Below are positions 10,527 through 19,275 of a stretch of 29,494 nt of DNA, in pieces. Source of the DNA: CAYMJK01 sp043101635 (GTDB lineage: Bacteria; Planctomycetota; Phycisphaerae; Phycisphaerales; UBA1924); the NCBI GenBank assembly GCA_043101635.1, contig JBICIE010000189.1, positions 1 to 29,494 of the forward strand. The letters are read 5' to 3'. The notes under the pieces were generated by a model. The model ran no database searches, was not told where the DNA came from, and saw only the letters and a list, made by a program, of their open reading frames with translations. The translations under genes were made by a program, and so were the position numbers. How positions within the stretch are numbered: position 1 is the first letter of the stretch; the number at the start of each line of letters is the position of its first letter.

Positions 10527-10863
10527 TCATTCTGCATCCACAGATGGCCACAGATTCACACCGATTGAGACACGGAGTCAGCGCGATTCGTGCCACCGAT
10601 GTCGGTTCTGCGACATCGGTGCTCCCGGTACTCCGTCGTGCGAACAGACGCATGCCTGCGTCCTCCCTTGGCTTTAACTCGTCTGCTCTGACAGGAAGTC
10701 ACGCCGGCGGATCTTCCTGAGCCCGAAGGGCTCGACGGAAGTAGCCGGGGGTGGAGCGCAGCGACACCCCCGGAAGAGCGCCGCCCACAACACATGGAAC
10801 CCCGAAGGGGTTCTCGAAGCGCCGGATGTCTCGCTCCGGATCTCCCGCGAGATCCGTCCTGCA
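10527..10863. other. Non-coding hairpin cluster between fumC and the alpha/beta hydrolase gene
   Basis: 337 bases between convergent genes; I see no credible gene. It begins with a CACAGAT/CACAGATTCACAC-type stretch (10539-10562), a motif I recall from intergenic DNA of several phyla. Five perfect hairpins follow: 10594-10604 with 10611-10621 (11 bp, loop of 6); 10719-10724 with 10728-10733 (6 bp, loop GAA) enclosed by CTTCC/GGAAG at 10713-10717 and 10737-10741; 10745-10753 with 10765-10773 (9 bp); 10797-10803 with 10807-10813 (7 bp, loop GAA); 10837-10844 with 10849-10856 (8 bp, loop of 4). None is followed by a clear T-run, though any of them could act as a bidirectional transcription barrier. 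Confidence 0.8.
10594..10621. repeat. Perfect 11-bp inverted repeat
   Basis: The arm CACCGATGTCG and its reverse complement are separated by 6 bases. It lies 68 bases after the fumC stop and could be a weak terminator or transcript-end stabiliser, but no T-run follows. Confidence 0.6.
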
Positions 10864-11775
10864 TCACTCGTTCCGCACGAGCGCCTCCCCGAGGAACCCG
10901 ATCACCGCCGACCGCACCCGCGCCGGATCCAGCACATCCATGTGGTCCGCCCCCTCCACGATCAGCGCCTCCACCGGAACCCCCGCCGCCGTCGCCGCGG
11001 CCTCCAGCCGCCCGGCGTGCTCCACCGGCACGATCCCGTCCGCCGTCCCGTGCACGATCAGCAGCGGCCGCTCCCCGAGCCGCCCCGCCGCGGCATCAGC
11101 ATCCACCCCTGGGCGCGCAAGCAGCGCCCCCCCCGGCCCCAGATGATCCCGCGCAATCGCCTTCCACGAACTGAACGCCGCGCACGCCACCACCGCCCGG
11201 ATCTCATCCCGCTCCGCCGCGGCCGCCAGCCCGATCACCCCGCCGAGGCTGTACCCCAGCATCCCGATGCGCTGTCGGTCCACATCCTCGCGCGTCAGCA
11301 GGTAGTCGATCGCCGCGTTGGTGTCCGCCACCAGTTTCGCCCGCGTGATCCGCCCGCCGCGCTGCGACCGCCCGTACCCCCGGTAGTCGAACACCAGCAC
11401 GTGGAAACCCGCCTGCGTCAGAAATGCGCTCAGCTCCGCGTGCCCCGCGACATGGCCCGCATTGCCATGCACGTGGATGATCGTCGGCCGCCGCTCGCCC
11501 GCTCCCCCGACCGCCGGCATCAGCCATCCGTGCAGCCGCTTGCCGCCCTCCGTCGCAAACTCCACATCCTCGATCCCCGCCGGCGTCTCGAACGCCTCGC
11601 GGCTGGGGTAATACGCCATCCGCGCTTCCAGCCAGCCGCGCACATCCAGCACCATCCACGCTCCCGCAACCAGAGCCAGTAGGACCAGGTTCGCCGCCAG
11701 CCGCCGCCGGCTTCCCACCAGCCCGCGCAGCAGCCGGCCCGGCGCGCCGGCCCCGTCGGCGCCCGCGTCACTCAC
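10864..11775 (-). CDS. Membrane-anchored alpha/beta hydrolase
   Basis: 303 aa, starting at a GTG that overlaps the stop of the upstream carboxypeptidase gene (GTGA), so the two are probably co-translated. Residues about 23-45 form one hydrophobic helix (LAANLVLLALVAGAWMVLDV) that would anchor the enzyme with its catalytic domain outside the cytoplasm. Hydrolase motifs are clear: oxyanion-loop HGNAGH, FDYRGYGRS, nucleophile elbow GYSLGG (Ser176), Asp246 in GTADGIVP and His278 in ADHMDV, giving a full Ser-Asp-His triad. The pattern matches the BEM46/YfhR-like group of serine hydrolases (MAYYPSREAFETP, HGWLMP). The substrate is unknown; esterase or peptidase activity is possible. Confidence 0.85.
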   Translation of the reverse strand: MSDAGADGAGAPGRLLRGLVGSRRRLAANLVLLALVAGAWMVLDVRGWLEARMAYYPSREAFETPAGIEDVEFATEGGKRLHGWLMPAVGGAGERRPTIIHVHGNAGHVAGHAELSAFLTQAGFHVLVFDYRGYGRSQRGGRITRAKLVADTNAAIDYLLTREDVDRQRIGMLGYSLGGVIGLAAAAERDEIRAVVACAAFSSWKAIARDHLGPGGALLARPGVDADAAAGRLGERPLLIVHGTADGIVPVEHAGRLEAAATAAGVPVEALIVEGADHMDVLDPARVRSAVIGFLGEALVRNE

Positions 11776-13208
11776 TGCTCGGTCTCGAACAGCGTCTGAT
11801 ACTCGAAGAAGTCGAATACGTCGAGCACGCCGTCGCCATTCAGATCCGCCTTCAGGTCGCCGGCGCCGAAGTCATTGAGATACCCAAGGAAGTCGAACAG
11901 CGTGTGCACGCAGTCGCGGTCCCAGTCGCTGATGAAGCCGTACCGGTCGGCAATGTATCGGGCGTGCGCCAGCGTGCCCGCAAACGCCTCCTCGGCACAC
12001 GGCAGGATCTCCTCCGCCGGCGGCGCAAAGGTCGGCCCGCGCAGCTCGTAGCTGTACGCGATAATGCCGCGCTCGCCGTAGAACCAGTCCGTCGCCGTCC
12101 CCACGTGCGGATACAGCGTCGAGTACGACCGCCCCATGGCGTAGCTGTGCCCGTGCACATCCCGTACCGCGAGGCGCATGTCCCTGCCGAGCAGTTGGAA
12201 GGTCGCATCATCCGGCGACGGATCCGGCGAATGCGACCACGGATGCAGGATCAACTCGCCGTAACTGTGGATGTCGTTGCTGCCGCGGATCTGCGGCATC
12301 GACTCCACCAGATCCCGCGTCTGCGCCGTCTCCGGCTCGCTGAACGGCCCGGTCCCCCAGTACACCTCGCTGCTGGTCCGGCTCGAGCCCGCGCTCGATC
12401 CCGGAACCGTCAGCCCCCACATGAACCCCCAGTTGCGGTTGAGATCGACGCCGAACGTGCCATCCCCGTTGTCGCGCCGGTTCTTTCGCCAGAAGCGCTG
12501 GCTGGTCCACGTGTACTCGAACCCGTCCGGATTCACCACCGGCACGACCACCACATCGATCTTCCCCAGCAGATCCGTGATCTCGGGGTCGGTCCCGTAG
12601 TCCATCACGAACCGCTGGGCGTGGTACATGGTGGTCATCGTGTTGATCCACTCCCGCGCGTGCTGCGTGCCGTTGAGAAACAGCGTCGGCCGGCACGGCT
12701 CGCCCGCGTCCCGCGCTTCGGCGATCAGGATCCCCCGGATCTCGCGCCCCTCGATGGAAGTGCCAACCAGGAACTCGCTGACCAGGTCCGGTTTCGCCGC
12801 GGCAAACTCGCCCAGGCGCGTGTAGACCTCGCTCAGGTCCTTGTACTCCGCGTACCAGTCGTCATCCGGGCCGGCAGCGCGCGCAGCGCGAATGCGATCG
12901 CGCTCGGCGTCCACCACCTGCTGCAGATCCTCGATCAGAACCTCGAACTCGATACCGCTCGCCCGCAGCCGGTCCATGTCCTCCGGCGCCACCCGGAACG
13001 GAACCAGCCCCGGACGCGGCTCGCACGCCCAGCAGTCGCCCGAGATCGCCAGCATCCGCTCCATCTGCGCGCGCGTCTCGATCCTCGCCTGCACCAGCGC
13101 GTGCCCCGCGTACGGCGCCGGCGCCTGCCCCGGCTCAGCGTTGGGCTGCCCGTGGGCGGCAAGGCTGCCCGCACACATCATCGCGATCGACGCTGCGAGT
13201 TGTCGCAT
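11772..13208 (-). CDS. Secreted M14 zinc carboxypeptidase with dockerin-like C-terminus
   Basis: 478 aa. AGGAGG upstream fixes the ATG at 13208, followed by a signal peptide (MRQLAASIAMMCAGSLAAHG). Residues about 35-100 look like an activation propeptide. The peptidase domain has zinc ligands His183 and Glu186 (GTQHAREW), substrate-site NPDGFEYTW and RKNRR, GVDLNRNWG, third zinc ligand His314 (DIHSYGE) and catalytic Glu388 (YSYELRG). It is thus a complete carboxypeptidase A-type enzyme. Residues about 445-478 form a short EF-hand-like tail (DLKADLNGDGVLDVFDFFEY) of the type found at the ends of many planctomycete secreted proteins. Its role (Ca2+ binding, sorting or complex assembly) is unproven. 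It is first in a two-gene operon with the hydrolase. Confidence 0.9.
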   Translation of the reverse strand: MRQLAASIAMMCAGSLAAHGQPNAEPGQAPAPYAGHALVQARIETRAQMERMLAISGDCWACEPRPGLVPFRVAPEDMDRLRASGIEFEVLIEDLQQVVDAERDRIRAARAAGPDDDWYAEYKDLSEVYTRLGEFAAAKPDLVSEFLVGTSIEGREIRGILIAEARDAGEPCRPTLFLNGTQHAREWINTMTTMYHAQRFVMDYGTDPEITDLLGKIDVVVVPVVNPDGFEYTWTSQRFWRKNRRDNGDGTFGVDLNRNWGFMWGLTVPGSSAGSSRTSSEVYWGTGPFSEPETAQTRDLVESMPQIRGSNDIHSYGELILHPWSHSPDPSPDDATFQLLGRDMRLAVRDVHGHSYAMGRSYSTLYPHVGTATDWFYGERGIIAYSYELRGPTFAPPAEEILPCAEEAFAGTLAHARYIADRYGFISDWDRDCVHTLFDFLGYLNDFGAGDLKADLNGDGVLDVFDFFEYQTLFETEQ

Positions 13209-13275
13209 GGCGGTTCCTCCTCGTGAGATTCCTCAGCATACCGCCCCGCCGCCCCGGGCGCCAAGGATCGATTTC

Positions 13276-14139
13276 ATGCCCGTCGCCCGCACGCTCCAGG
13301 TTGCCGGCGCCCTCGCCCTCTGGGCGAGCCTGTACGTCTGCGGCGCCCTGGTCTGCCTGTGGCAACTGGCAGGCGCCCCCGGCGCCCCGCCGCCGATGGC
13401 CTTCGCGGCCGCAGGCGCCCTCGCCGCGGCCACCTACCTCCTTGATCGCGTCAAGCTCGCCGACCGCCTGCTCGACCCCGCCGACCCCGTCGCCCACCCC
13501 ACCCGCGCTGCCATCGTGCGCCGGCGCCGGGGCGCCCTCCGGGCTGCGATCCTGATCCTCGCCACCCTCGGCGCTGCCGCGGCATGGTCGCTGCACCCGC
13601 TCGCCGCCTTGCTGGCGCCCGCATCGCTCATCGGCGTGACGATCTACGCGGGGAGGCCCCCCGCCGCGTCGCGCCCGCGCATCAAGGACAGGCTCCTGCT
13701 CAAGAACCTCGCCGTCGGCGCCAGCCAGACGGCGTTCGCGGCGGCGCTGCTCTTCGCTGCCGAGCAACCCGTCAGCGCATCGTCGCTGCCGCACATCGTC
13801 CCCGGCGCGGCCTTCCTGCTCCTGATCATCACAGCCGACGCCGCGCTCTGCGATCTGGATGACCTCAGTGCAGATGCCCAGTTCGGCACCCGCACGCTGC
13901 CCAACACGTTGCGCCGGGCGCCGGCGATCCGCTGGGCCCTCGCGGCCGAGTTCGTCGCCGGTGTCGCGCTGCTGGCGTGCCTGCCGCTGCTGCGCCGCCC
14001 GGTCGCCGGGGCGCTGTGGGCGATTCTCACGCCGGCAACCGCGCTGGGAATCACGGTCCTGCGCCCGGCCGGCCCGGTGCGCGATCTCATCGACGCTCGC
14101 CTGATCCTGATCGCCGCCGTCGCCCTCGCCGCCGGCTGA
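13276..14139 (+). CDS. UbiA-like integral membrane prenyltransferase family protein
   Basis: 287 aa. The ATG at 13276 follows AAGGA at 13263-13267; the frame is open further upstream, but that part lies antisense to the carboxypeptidase gene. Several hydrophobic helices fill the protein. Two Asp-containing loops resemble the UbiA prenyl-diphosphate sites: LLDRVKLADRLLDPAD at about residues 55-72, and LCDLDDLSADAQFGTRTLP at about 193-212. KDRLLLKNLAVG at about 135-147 also fits the family. The first motif is not the canonical NDxxDxxxD, so the substrate and even the activity are uncertain. UbiA proteins attach isoprenoid chains to aromatic acceptors in quinone, heme or lipid synthesis. No quinone genes lie nearby. 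It meets rny tail to tail, 3 bases apart. Confidence 0.55.
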   Translation: MPVARTLQVAGALALWASLYVCGALVCLWQLAGAPGAPPPMAFAAAGALAAATYLLDRVKLADRLLDPADPVAHPTRAAIVRRRRGALRAAILILATLGAAAAWSLHPLAALLAPASLIGVTIYAGRPPAASRPRIKDRLLLKNLAVGASQTAFAAALLFAAEQPVSASSLPHIVPGAAFLLLIITADAALCDLDDLSADAQFGTRTLPNTLRRAPAIRWALAAEFVAGVALLACLPLLRRPVAGALWAILTPATALGITVLRPAGPVRDLIDARLILIAAVALAAG

Positions 14140-14142
14140 GCC

Positions 14143-15744
14143 TCAGCGCGCGATCTCGATCGCCCGCGTCTCCCGCAGCACCGTCACCCTGATCTCGCCC
14201 GGGAACGTCAGCTCCTCGCTCACGCGCTTGGCGATCTGCTGGGCGATCCAGTGCGACTCGTCGTCCGAGACCTTCCCGGCGTCCACCATCACGCGCACCT
14301 CACGCCCGGCCTGGATGGCGTACGCCTCCACCACCCCCTTGAACCCCAAGGCGATGTCCTGCAATTCCTGCAGGCGCTGCACGTACCGCTCCATCGAGTC
14401 GCGCCTCGCCCCCGGGCGAGCCCCGCTGACGGCGTCCGCCGCCATCACGATCGGCGTGTAGAAGCTCGTCGAGGGGATGTCCGCGTGATGCCCGCCGATC
14501 GCGTTGAGCACCGGCTCCTTCTCTCCGTGCTGGCGGGCGAAGTCCATCCCGATCTTGGGGTGCCCCCCCTCCATCTCGTGGTCCATCGCCTTGCCGATGT
14601 CGTGCAGAAACCCGCACCGGCGCGCAATCGTCCCATCCAGCCCGAGCTGCTCAGCGATCAGTTGCGACAGGTACGCCACCTCGATCGAGTGCCGCAGCAC
14701 GTTCTGCGAGTAACTCGTCCGGAAGTGCAGCCGCCCCATCGCCTCGACGACCTTCGGGTGCAGGCCGCGCAGATTCACCTCGAGCTGCGCGTCCTTCCCG
14801 ATCTTGCGGACCCGCTCATCCATCTCCGCCTGGACCTTGGCGATGACCTCCTCGATCCGCGAGGGGTGCAGCCGGCCATCGGCGATCAGGATCTCCAGCG
14901 CCTCCACCGCCACCGTCTGGCGGACCTTGTCGAAGCACGAGACCACGATCGCCCCCGGCGTGTCATCCACGATGATGTCCACGCCCGCCGCCTTCTCGAA
15001 GGCCCGGATGTTCCGCCCCTCCCGCCCGATGATCCGCCCCTTCATGTCATCCGAAGGGATCGCCACCGTCCGCACCAGGGCCTCCGACGCCGTCTCCGCC
15101 GCGAACCGCTGGCAGGCGCCCAGAATCACCTCCGTCGCCCGCTGCCGGGCGTCCTCCTCGGCCGCCTCCACGATCTTCCGCGACACCTTCGCCATCTCGT
15201 GGCGAGATTCCTCCACCACCCGCTGGATCAGCGCCTCGCGGGCCTCCTCCCGCGACATCTCCGCCACGCGGCTCAGCGCCAGCTTCTGATCCTCCAGCAG
15301 GCTCGCCAGCTCCCCCTCCCGCTGCTCCACCCCCCGCTCCCGGCTGCGGAGGCTCTCGGCCGACTTCTCCAGCGCCTGCTCCTTGGTCGCGAGCGTCTCC
15401 TCCTTGCGGTCCATCAGATCTTCACGCTTCAGGATCCGCCGCTCCGCGTCCCGCAGCTCCCGCCGGATGCCCTCAGACTCCTCATCCAGCGCCGCCCGCC
15501 GCTCCAGCGCCTCCTTTTCGGCCTCCAGACGGATCTTCTCCGCCGCCCCCCGGGCATCCGACTGAGCCCGCTCGATGATCTCCTTCGCCTTCGCCTCCGC
15601 CGCGGCGATCCGGCGGGACCCGATCAGGTTCGTGATGAGAAGCCCGATCCCCACGCCGACCACCAGCGCAACGATCGCCGCAAGCGCGATCGCCAGACCA
15701 CCGCCTGGGGGCCCGCCCGTCGCCAGGAGTATTTGTTGATGCAA
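14143..15744 (-). CDS. rny: Ribonuclease Y
   Basis: 533 aa. The start is TTG at 15744 with CGGAG 6 bases upstream; no other start lies before the membrane helix. RNase Y is a membrane-bound endoribonuclease that begins mRNA decay. Domains in order: one membrane helix (about residues 15-42), a long Glu/Lys/Arg-rich coiled coil (about 45-220), a KH RNA-binding domain with GRIIGREGRNIRAFE near 234-248, and an HD phosphohydrolase domain with His381-Asp382 (FLHDIGKAMDHE), then GGHHADIP. All family landmarks are present and length is close to the usual 510-530. Its 5' region is the 351-base gap behind the PilZ gene, so it may have its own promoter or be read through from that gene. Confidence 0.95.
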   Translation of the reverse strand: MHQQILLATGGPPGGGLAIALAAIVALVVGVGIGLLITNLIGSRRIAAAEAKAKEIIERAQSDARGAAEKIRLEAEKEALERRAALDEESEGIRRELRDAERRILKREDLMDRKEETLATKEQALEKSAESLRSRERGVEQREGELASLLEDQKLALSRVAEMSREEAREALIQRVVEESRHEMAKVSRKIVEAAEEDARQRATEVILGACQRFAAETASEALVRTVAIPSDDMKGRIIGREGRNIRAFEKAAGVDIIVDDTPGAIVVSCFDKVRQTVAVEALEILIADGRLHPSRIEEVIAKVQAEMDERVRKIGKDAQLEVNLRGLHPKVVEAMGRLHFRTSYSQNVLRHSIEVAYLSQLIAEQLGLDGTIARRCGFLHDIGKAMDHEMEGGHPKIGMDFARQHGEKEPVLNAIGGHHADIPSTSFYTPIVMAADAVSGARPGARRDSMERYVQRLQELQDIALGFKGVVEAYAIQAGREVRVMVDAGKVSDDESHWIAQQIAKRVSEELTFPGEIRVTVLRETRAIEIAR

Positions 15745-16095
15745 CGAAAACTCCGATCCACAGCGTCCGGACGCTGGTGCGGCCGGTCGGGCGATCGGAA
15801 GTGACTGGTGGTTGGCGGTCGTTAGCGCTGAGCGGCCGCGTCCGGAACGCCTTGCCGGACCGCGGCAGCCGATTCAATCCTCAACATACGCATCACGCGC
15901 CCTCGCTTGCGGCGGGTTTCGCCATCGACCCGTCAACCGCGGGACAACCGCATCCAAGGGTCCCGCAGGCAGTACTTCCAAACCCCGACGGCCCGTGCGC
16001 CGACGGACTGATTTCAACCTCGACCCGGCAAAGGCGCCGGGTGAAGACAGTATAACCAGTTACCCGCCCGCCGGTTCCAGCCAATCCCGCCCGGG
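15745..16095. other. Intergenic region upstream of rny
   Basis: 351 bases without a credible gene. On the minus strand, TATACT (bases 16049-16054) resembles a -10 box; no good -35 lies 16-18 bases upstream, so it is only a candidate promoter for rny. Just downstream of it is a perfect 7-bp hairpin, ACCCGGC at 16023-16029 and GCCGGGT at 16036-16042, with a 6-base loop. This could end transcription of the PilZ gene or sit in the rny leader. No T-run follows. The rest shows nothing I recognise. Confidence 0.5.
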
Positions 16096-16926
16096 TCAGC
16101 CCGCCTGGCGGTACTCCGCCGGCGCCGTCTGCCGATGGCTGACATCCTCCACGTACCGGCAGATCTGCTCTACGACAAACTGTCGGTACCCCGGATGATG
16201 CCCGAAATCGAACGCCAGGCCCGCATACAGGTTCTGGGCGCTGTCCAGGTGCGTGTGCACCACCCGCGCGGCCATCCCGATCGGGGCCGCCAGTTGCGGC
16301 GTCAGGTCCAGCCGCACCCAGAGCAGCCTGGCCCGGTCCAGCGACGAGGCGTCCTCCTTGCGGATCACGATCCCGGCGCCGCCCCCACCGATGTTCACCA
16401 GCCGGGCCCCGAACCGCGGCCCAACCTCCGGCAGCAGGATCGCCGCCTCCGGGTCGTACGTCCCGCCCTCCACGATCAGGGCCCGCGTCGCGACCTCCGC
16501 GCTGACCGCCGAGACCGGATCCAGCAGCGGCCAGCAGTCCGCCGGCGGCAGCGCCAGCGCCGCCGTCCCCACACGGAAGAAGTCACGCCGCTGGCACCGG
16601 TCGACCTGCGTGGGCATCTCGACGCTCAGCGTCCCGCCGCCCGACGCGATCGAGCGGGTCCGGAACATCCACCGGTTCTGCCCCACCGTGATCGCCGCGA
16701 CGATCTCCAGCCCCTCGCGCAGCGCCAGTTCCCGGCCCAGCGCCACCGGCTGCTCCACGACGATCCGGTCACTCGTGACGTCGACCACCCGCACCCGCCA
16801 GATCAGGTGGCTGCCGGCCCCCTCCCGCTCGGGAAGGTCGATCGAGATCTCGATCGAACCCCCCCGCTCCTGGATCTTCCGCAGACTGTCTCTCCAACGC
16901 AGCGTCCGTGAGCGGTTCGCGGGCAT
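16096..16926 (-). CDS. PilZ-domain protein (YcgR-like), putative c-di-GMP receptor
   Basis: 276 aa; GAGGAG 7-8 bases upstream supports ATG 16926. The N-terminal half (about 20-110) is beta-rich and resembles the PilZN/YcgR domain. A linker with RRDFFRVG at about residues 113-120 matches the RxxxR c-di-GMP-binding motif. The later NIGGGGAGI (about 176-184) matches the second PilZ motif (D/N-x-S-x-x-G), with Gly in place of Ser. YcgR proteins slow flagellar motors when bound to c-di-GMP, but no motility genes lie here, so another envelope or surface target is equally possible. It sits 93 bases downstream of the DUF58/TgpA operon on the same strand and could be read through from it. Confidence 0.7.
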   Translation of the reverse strand: MPANRSRTLRWRDSLRKIQERGGSIEISIDLPEREGAGSHLIWRVRVVDVTSDRIVVEQPVALGRELALREGLEIVAAITVGQNRWMFRTRSIASGGGTLSVEMPTQVDRCQRRDFFRVGTAALALPPADCWPLLDPVSAVSAEVATRALIVEGGTYDPEAAILLPEVGPRFGARLVNIGGGGAGIVIRKEDASSLDRARLLWVRLDLTPQLAAPIGMAARVVHTHLDSAQNLYAGLAFDFGHHPGYRQFVVEQICRYVEDVSHRQTAPAEYRQAG

Positions 16927-16983
16927 CCTCGACTCCTCTTCCAGGTCGCGGGAGGTTTCCCCGACGGCATCGGCGACCGCACG

Positions 16984-17004
16984 GGGCCGGTTGAGACCCG
17001 GCCC
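16984..17004 (-). terminator. Hairpin downstream of the TgpA-like gene
   Basis: Inverted repeat GGGCCGG (16984-16990) and CCGGCCC (16998-17004) with a 7-base loop, 15 bases beyond the stop at 17020. There is no T-run on the minus strand, so it may attenuate transcription rather than terminate it. Confidence 0.3.
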
Positions 17005-17019
17005 GAAGCCGCGCTGCCA

Positions 17020-19275
17020 TCAGGTGGGGTTCGACGGACTGGCGGCTTGCGGCAAGCCGCCGTCTCGGACCGAGTCGAGGATCGTCCGCAGATGTTCTCG
17101 GGCCGAGTCCGCCTCCTCCGGCGCCAGCGGCCGGTTCCCGAAGCGGGCCCGGTAGTAGAGCCCCGCCACCGACGCCGCCGCCGCGCCGATCTCCGGCGCC
17201 TCCGTCGCCAGTTCCATGGCGTGCGTCAGCACGGGCCGCCATCGCGGCTTCGGCGCCCCCACCGCCTGCATCGCAACCAGCAGATCGTGATACAGCCCCT
17301 CCGCCGGCTGCTCCAGCTCGGCCGCAGCCCCCCGCGCTCTCGGGCCCCGACCCAGGGGCGCCCGGCGCAGCGCCGCCGGGATCCCGAGCAGGACCACCAG
17401 CGCCCCCGCGAACACGCCGACGCCCATCAGCAGCGCCTTTGCCAGACCCGGCCACCCGCTGCGACGCAACCCCTCGACACGCTCCTCGAACTCGCTGAGC
17501 ATCGGCAAAGGCGACCCCGAGGGCGCCCCGAGCAGCCGACTGCGCGTCCCCGAGTCGTATGTCACCACGGAGGTCACCCAGAAGTGCTCGATCGCGTCCG
17601 TCCAGCGCCGCAGCCGCGCCAGCAGCGTCGGCTTCGGACTGTGAATCCGGCGCACGTCCGCCACCGGACTCGGGTCGTGCGTCCGCCACTGCGGATTGTC
17701 GATGTCGCCGTGATTGACCTCGACCCACGCGTGCGCGTTGGCCTCGCGCACCACGTACGTCTGCGACGCCTCGTTGTACTCCGCCGCGACATACCCCGTC
17801 ACCACCCGGGCCCCCAGCCCGACGCTGCGGCACATCGCCGCCATCGCCGATGCGAAGTACTCGCAGTGCCCGCGCCGCCCCTCGGTCAGAAACCACTCGA
17901 TCGGCTCCCCCTCGGCACGCTGCACATCCAGCGTGTAGGCGTACTCCTCCGACAGGTAGCGCCGAATCTCATGCACGATCGAGGCGATCTCCGACGCCGT
18001 CCGGGCCCGCACCGTCGCGTCGAGCCCGGCCGCCGCGAGCACCTCCCCCGTCAGCGCCGTCACCACCGGCGAGTCGAACCCCAGCCCCACCGGAAGATAC
18101 TGCACATCCTCATGCGCCGCCTGCGCTGCCTCGGCGCGCGGTGAGATGTGCAGCGTGCTCGTCACCGTGTATGACAACTGCGGCGGGGCGTCACCCACCC
18201 GCACGATCCCCTCATCGATGTTGTACATCAGGCGCACCGGCTCGTCGATCCGCCACTCGAACGGCCGCTGCACCGCGAACAGATACGGCCGGCTCTCCCC
18301 GGCGTTGCGCAGCGTGATCCGCTGCTCCAGCGCCGGCCCCGAGTCGTGCCCCTTGAACTTGATCGGCGCCTGCGGCCCGCCCTGACCCACCGTGTCCTTG
18401 CTCACGCTGTCGCGCGAGCGCGTCCATACGCCGTTGTCGTACGTCCCCAGCACCGCGCCGCGCAGGTAGAAGATCCGGTCCGGACCCCCCATCGGCACCC
18501 CGTCGGTGTCCGACACCTCCATGTCCATGACCACGCGCTGCGACTCGCTGATCAGCCCGCCACGCCCCAGACGCACCGTCTCGGCGAAGTCCACCTTCCG
18601 CCCGACCGCCGGTGACTCCAGCCCGCTGAACACCCCCGGCGAGATCCCGCGCGGCGTGATGATGAACACCACAACCCCGCTCACCACGATCAGCCCCAGC
18701 GCCAGCGTCGCCACCCACCGCAGTTGCCGCGCCGCCCCCGGCCCCGCCGCCACGCCGATCCCGTGCGCCGGCGCATTGGCCGGAACCAGCCGGCTCGCCT
18801 CCGCCTGCGCCAGCTCCTGCCCGGCGCTCAACTGATACACCATCGCCGTCAGAATCACCAGCGGCGTCAGCGGGATCAGCAGCAGCGCCAGCGCAAGCTG
18901 CAGGCTCGTCAGCGCCGCCGCCACCGCCAGAAACACCGACAGCGTCAGAATCTGCGCCGCGTCCCGCGCTGTCCGCCAGTCGAACAGCTTCCCCAGGATC
19001 AGCGCCACGATCAGGTTCGCCACCGTCTCCACACCGAACGCCGGACCCGCCACCGACGCCGCCGCCGCCAGCACGATCACCAGCAGCAGCCCGATGTTGA
19101 TCACGATCCGCGGCGCCAGCCGCGCCTGCGGCAGGGCCCCGGCCCACCACAGCGCAACAGCCCCGGGCAACCCCAGCAGCGCGATCATCGCGCTGCCCGC
19201 CGCCACCGCGTACGCCGCGATCGACAGCAGCGCCGTGATCAGCACCAGCCGGCGAAGCGAGCGGTGCAGCCTCAC
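17020..19275 (-). CDS. TgpA-like membrane transglutaminase
   Basis: 751 aa, starting at a GTG that overlaps the DUF58 gene's stop (GTGA). Residues about 10-165 hold five or six membrane helices, with another at about 190-215. The periplasmic part carries a complete transglutaminase core: Cys471 in GHCEYFASAMAAMCRSVGL, His515 in NAHAWVEV and Asp534 in HDPSP. A further helix at about 600-622 is followed by a cytoplasmic DUF4129-like tail (LYHDLLVAMQ; LTHAMELATE; LYYRARFG). This is the architecture of TgpA-type proteins, which are essential in Pseudomonas aeruginosa and are widely encoded next to DUF58 and MoxR genes. The target protein is unknown. In contrast to the protein at 7525-8784, the catalytic triad is intact. 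Confidence 0.9.
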   Translation of the reverse strand: MRLHRSLRRLVLITALLSIAAYAVAAGSAMIALLGLPGAVALWWAGALPQARLAPRIVINIGLLLVIVLAAAASVAGPAFGVETVANLIVALILGKLFDWRTARDAAQILTLSVFLAVAAALTSLQLALALLLIPLTPLVILTAMVYQLSAGQELAQAEASRLVPANAPAHGIGVAAGPGAARQLRWVATLALGLIVVSGVVVFIITPRGISPGVFSGLESPAVGRKVDFAETVRLGRGGLISESQRVVMDMEVSDTDGVPMGGPDRIFYLRGAVLGTYDNGVWTRSRDSVSKDTVGQGGPQAPIKFKGHDSGPALEQRITLRNAGESRPYLFAVQRPFEWRIDEPVRLMYNIDEGIVRVGDAPPQLSYTVTSTLHISPRAEAAQAAHEDVQYLPVGLGFDSPVVTALTGEVLAAAGLDATVRARTASEIASIVHEIRRYLSEEYAYTLDVQRAEGEPIEWFLTEGRRGHCEYFASAMAAMCRSVGLGARVVTGYVAAEYNEASQTYVVREANAHAWVEVNHGDIDNPQWRTHDPSPVADVRRIHSPKPTLLARLRRWTDAIEHFWVTSVVTYDSGTRSRLLGAPSGSPLPMLSEFEERVEGLRRSGWPGLAKALLMGVGVFAGALVVLLGIPAALRRAPLGRGPRARGAAAELEQPAEGLYHDLLVAMQAVGAPKPRWRPVLTHAMELATEAPEIGAAAASVAGLYYRARFGNRPLAPEEADSAREHLRTILDSVRDGGLPQAASPSNPT

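Noticed and set aside
10556..10867. Minus-strand open frame of about 100 codons in the gap after fumC
   Set aside because: The DNA is mostly perfect hairpins, the translation is low-complexity, and it overlaps the hydrolase gene's end without a ribosome site.
14251..15804. 517-codon open frame antisense to rny
   Set aside because: RNase Y on the other strand is certain; the His/Arg/Leu/Pro-rich translation has no family features.
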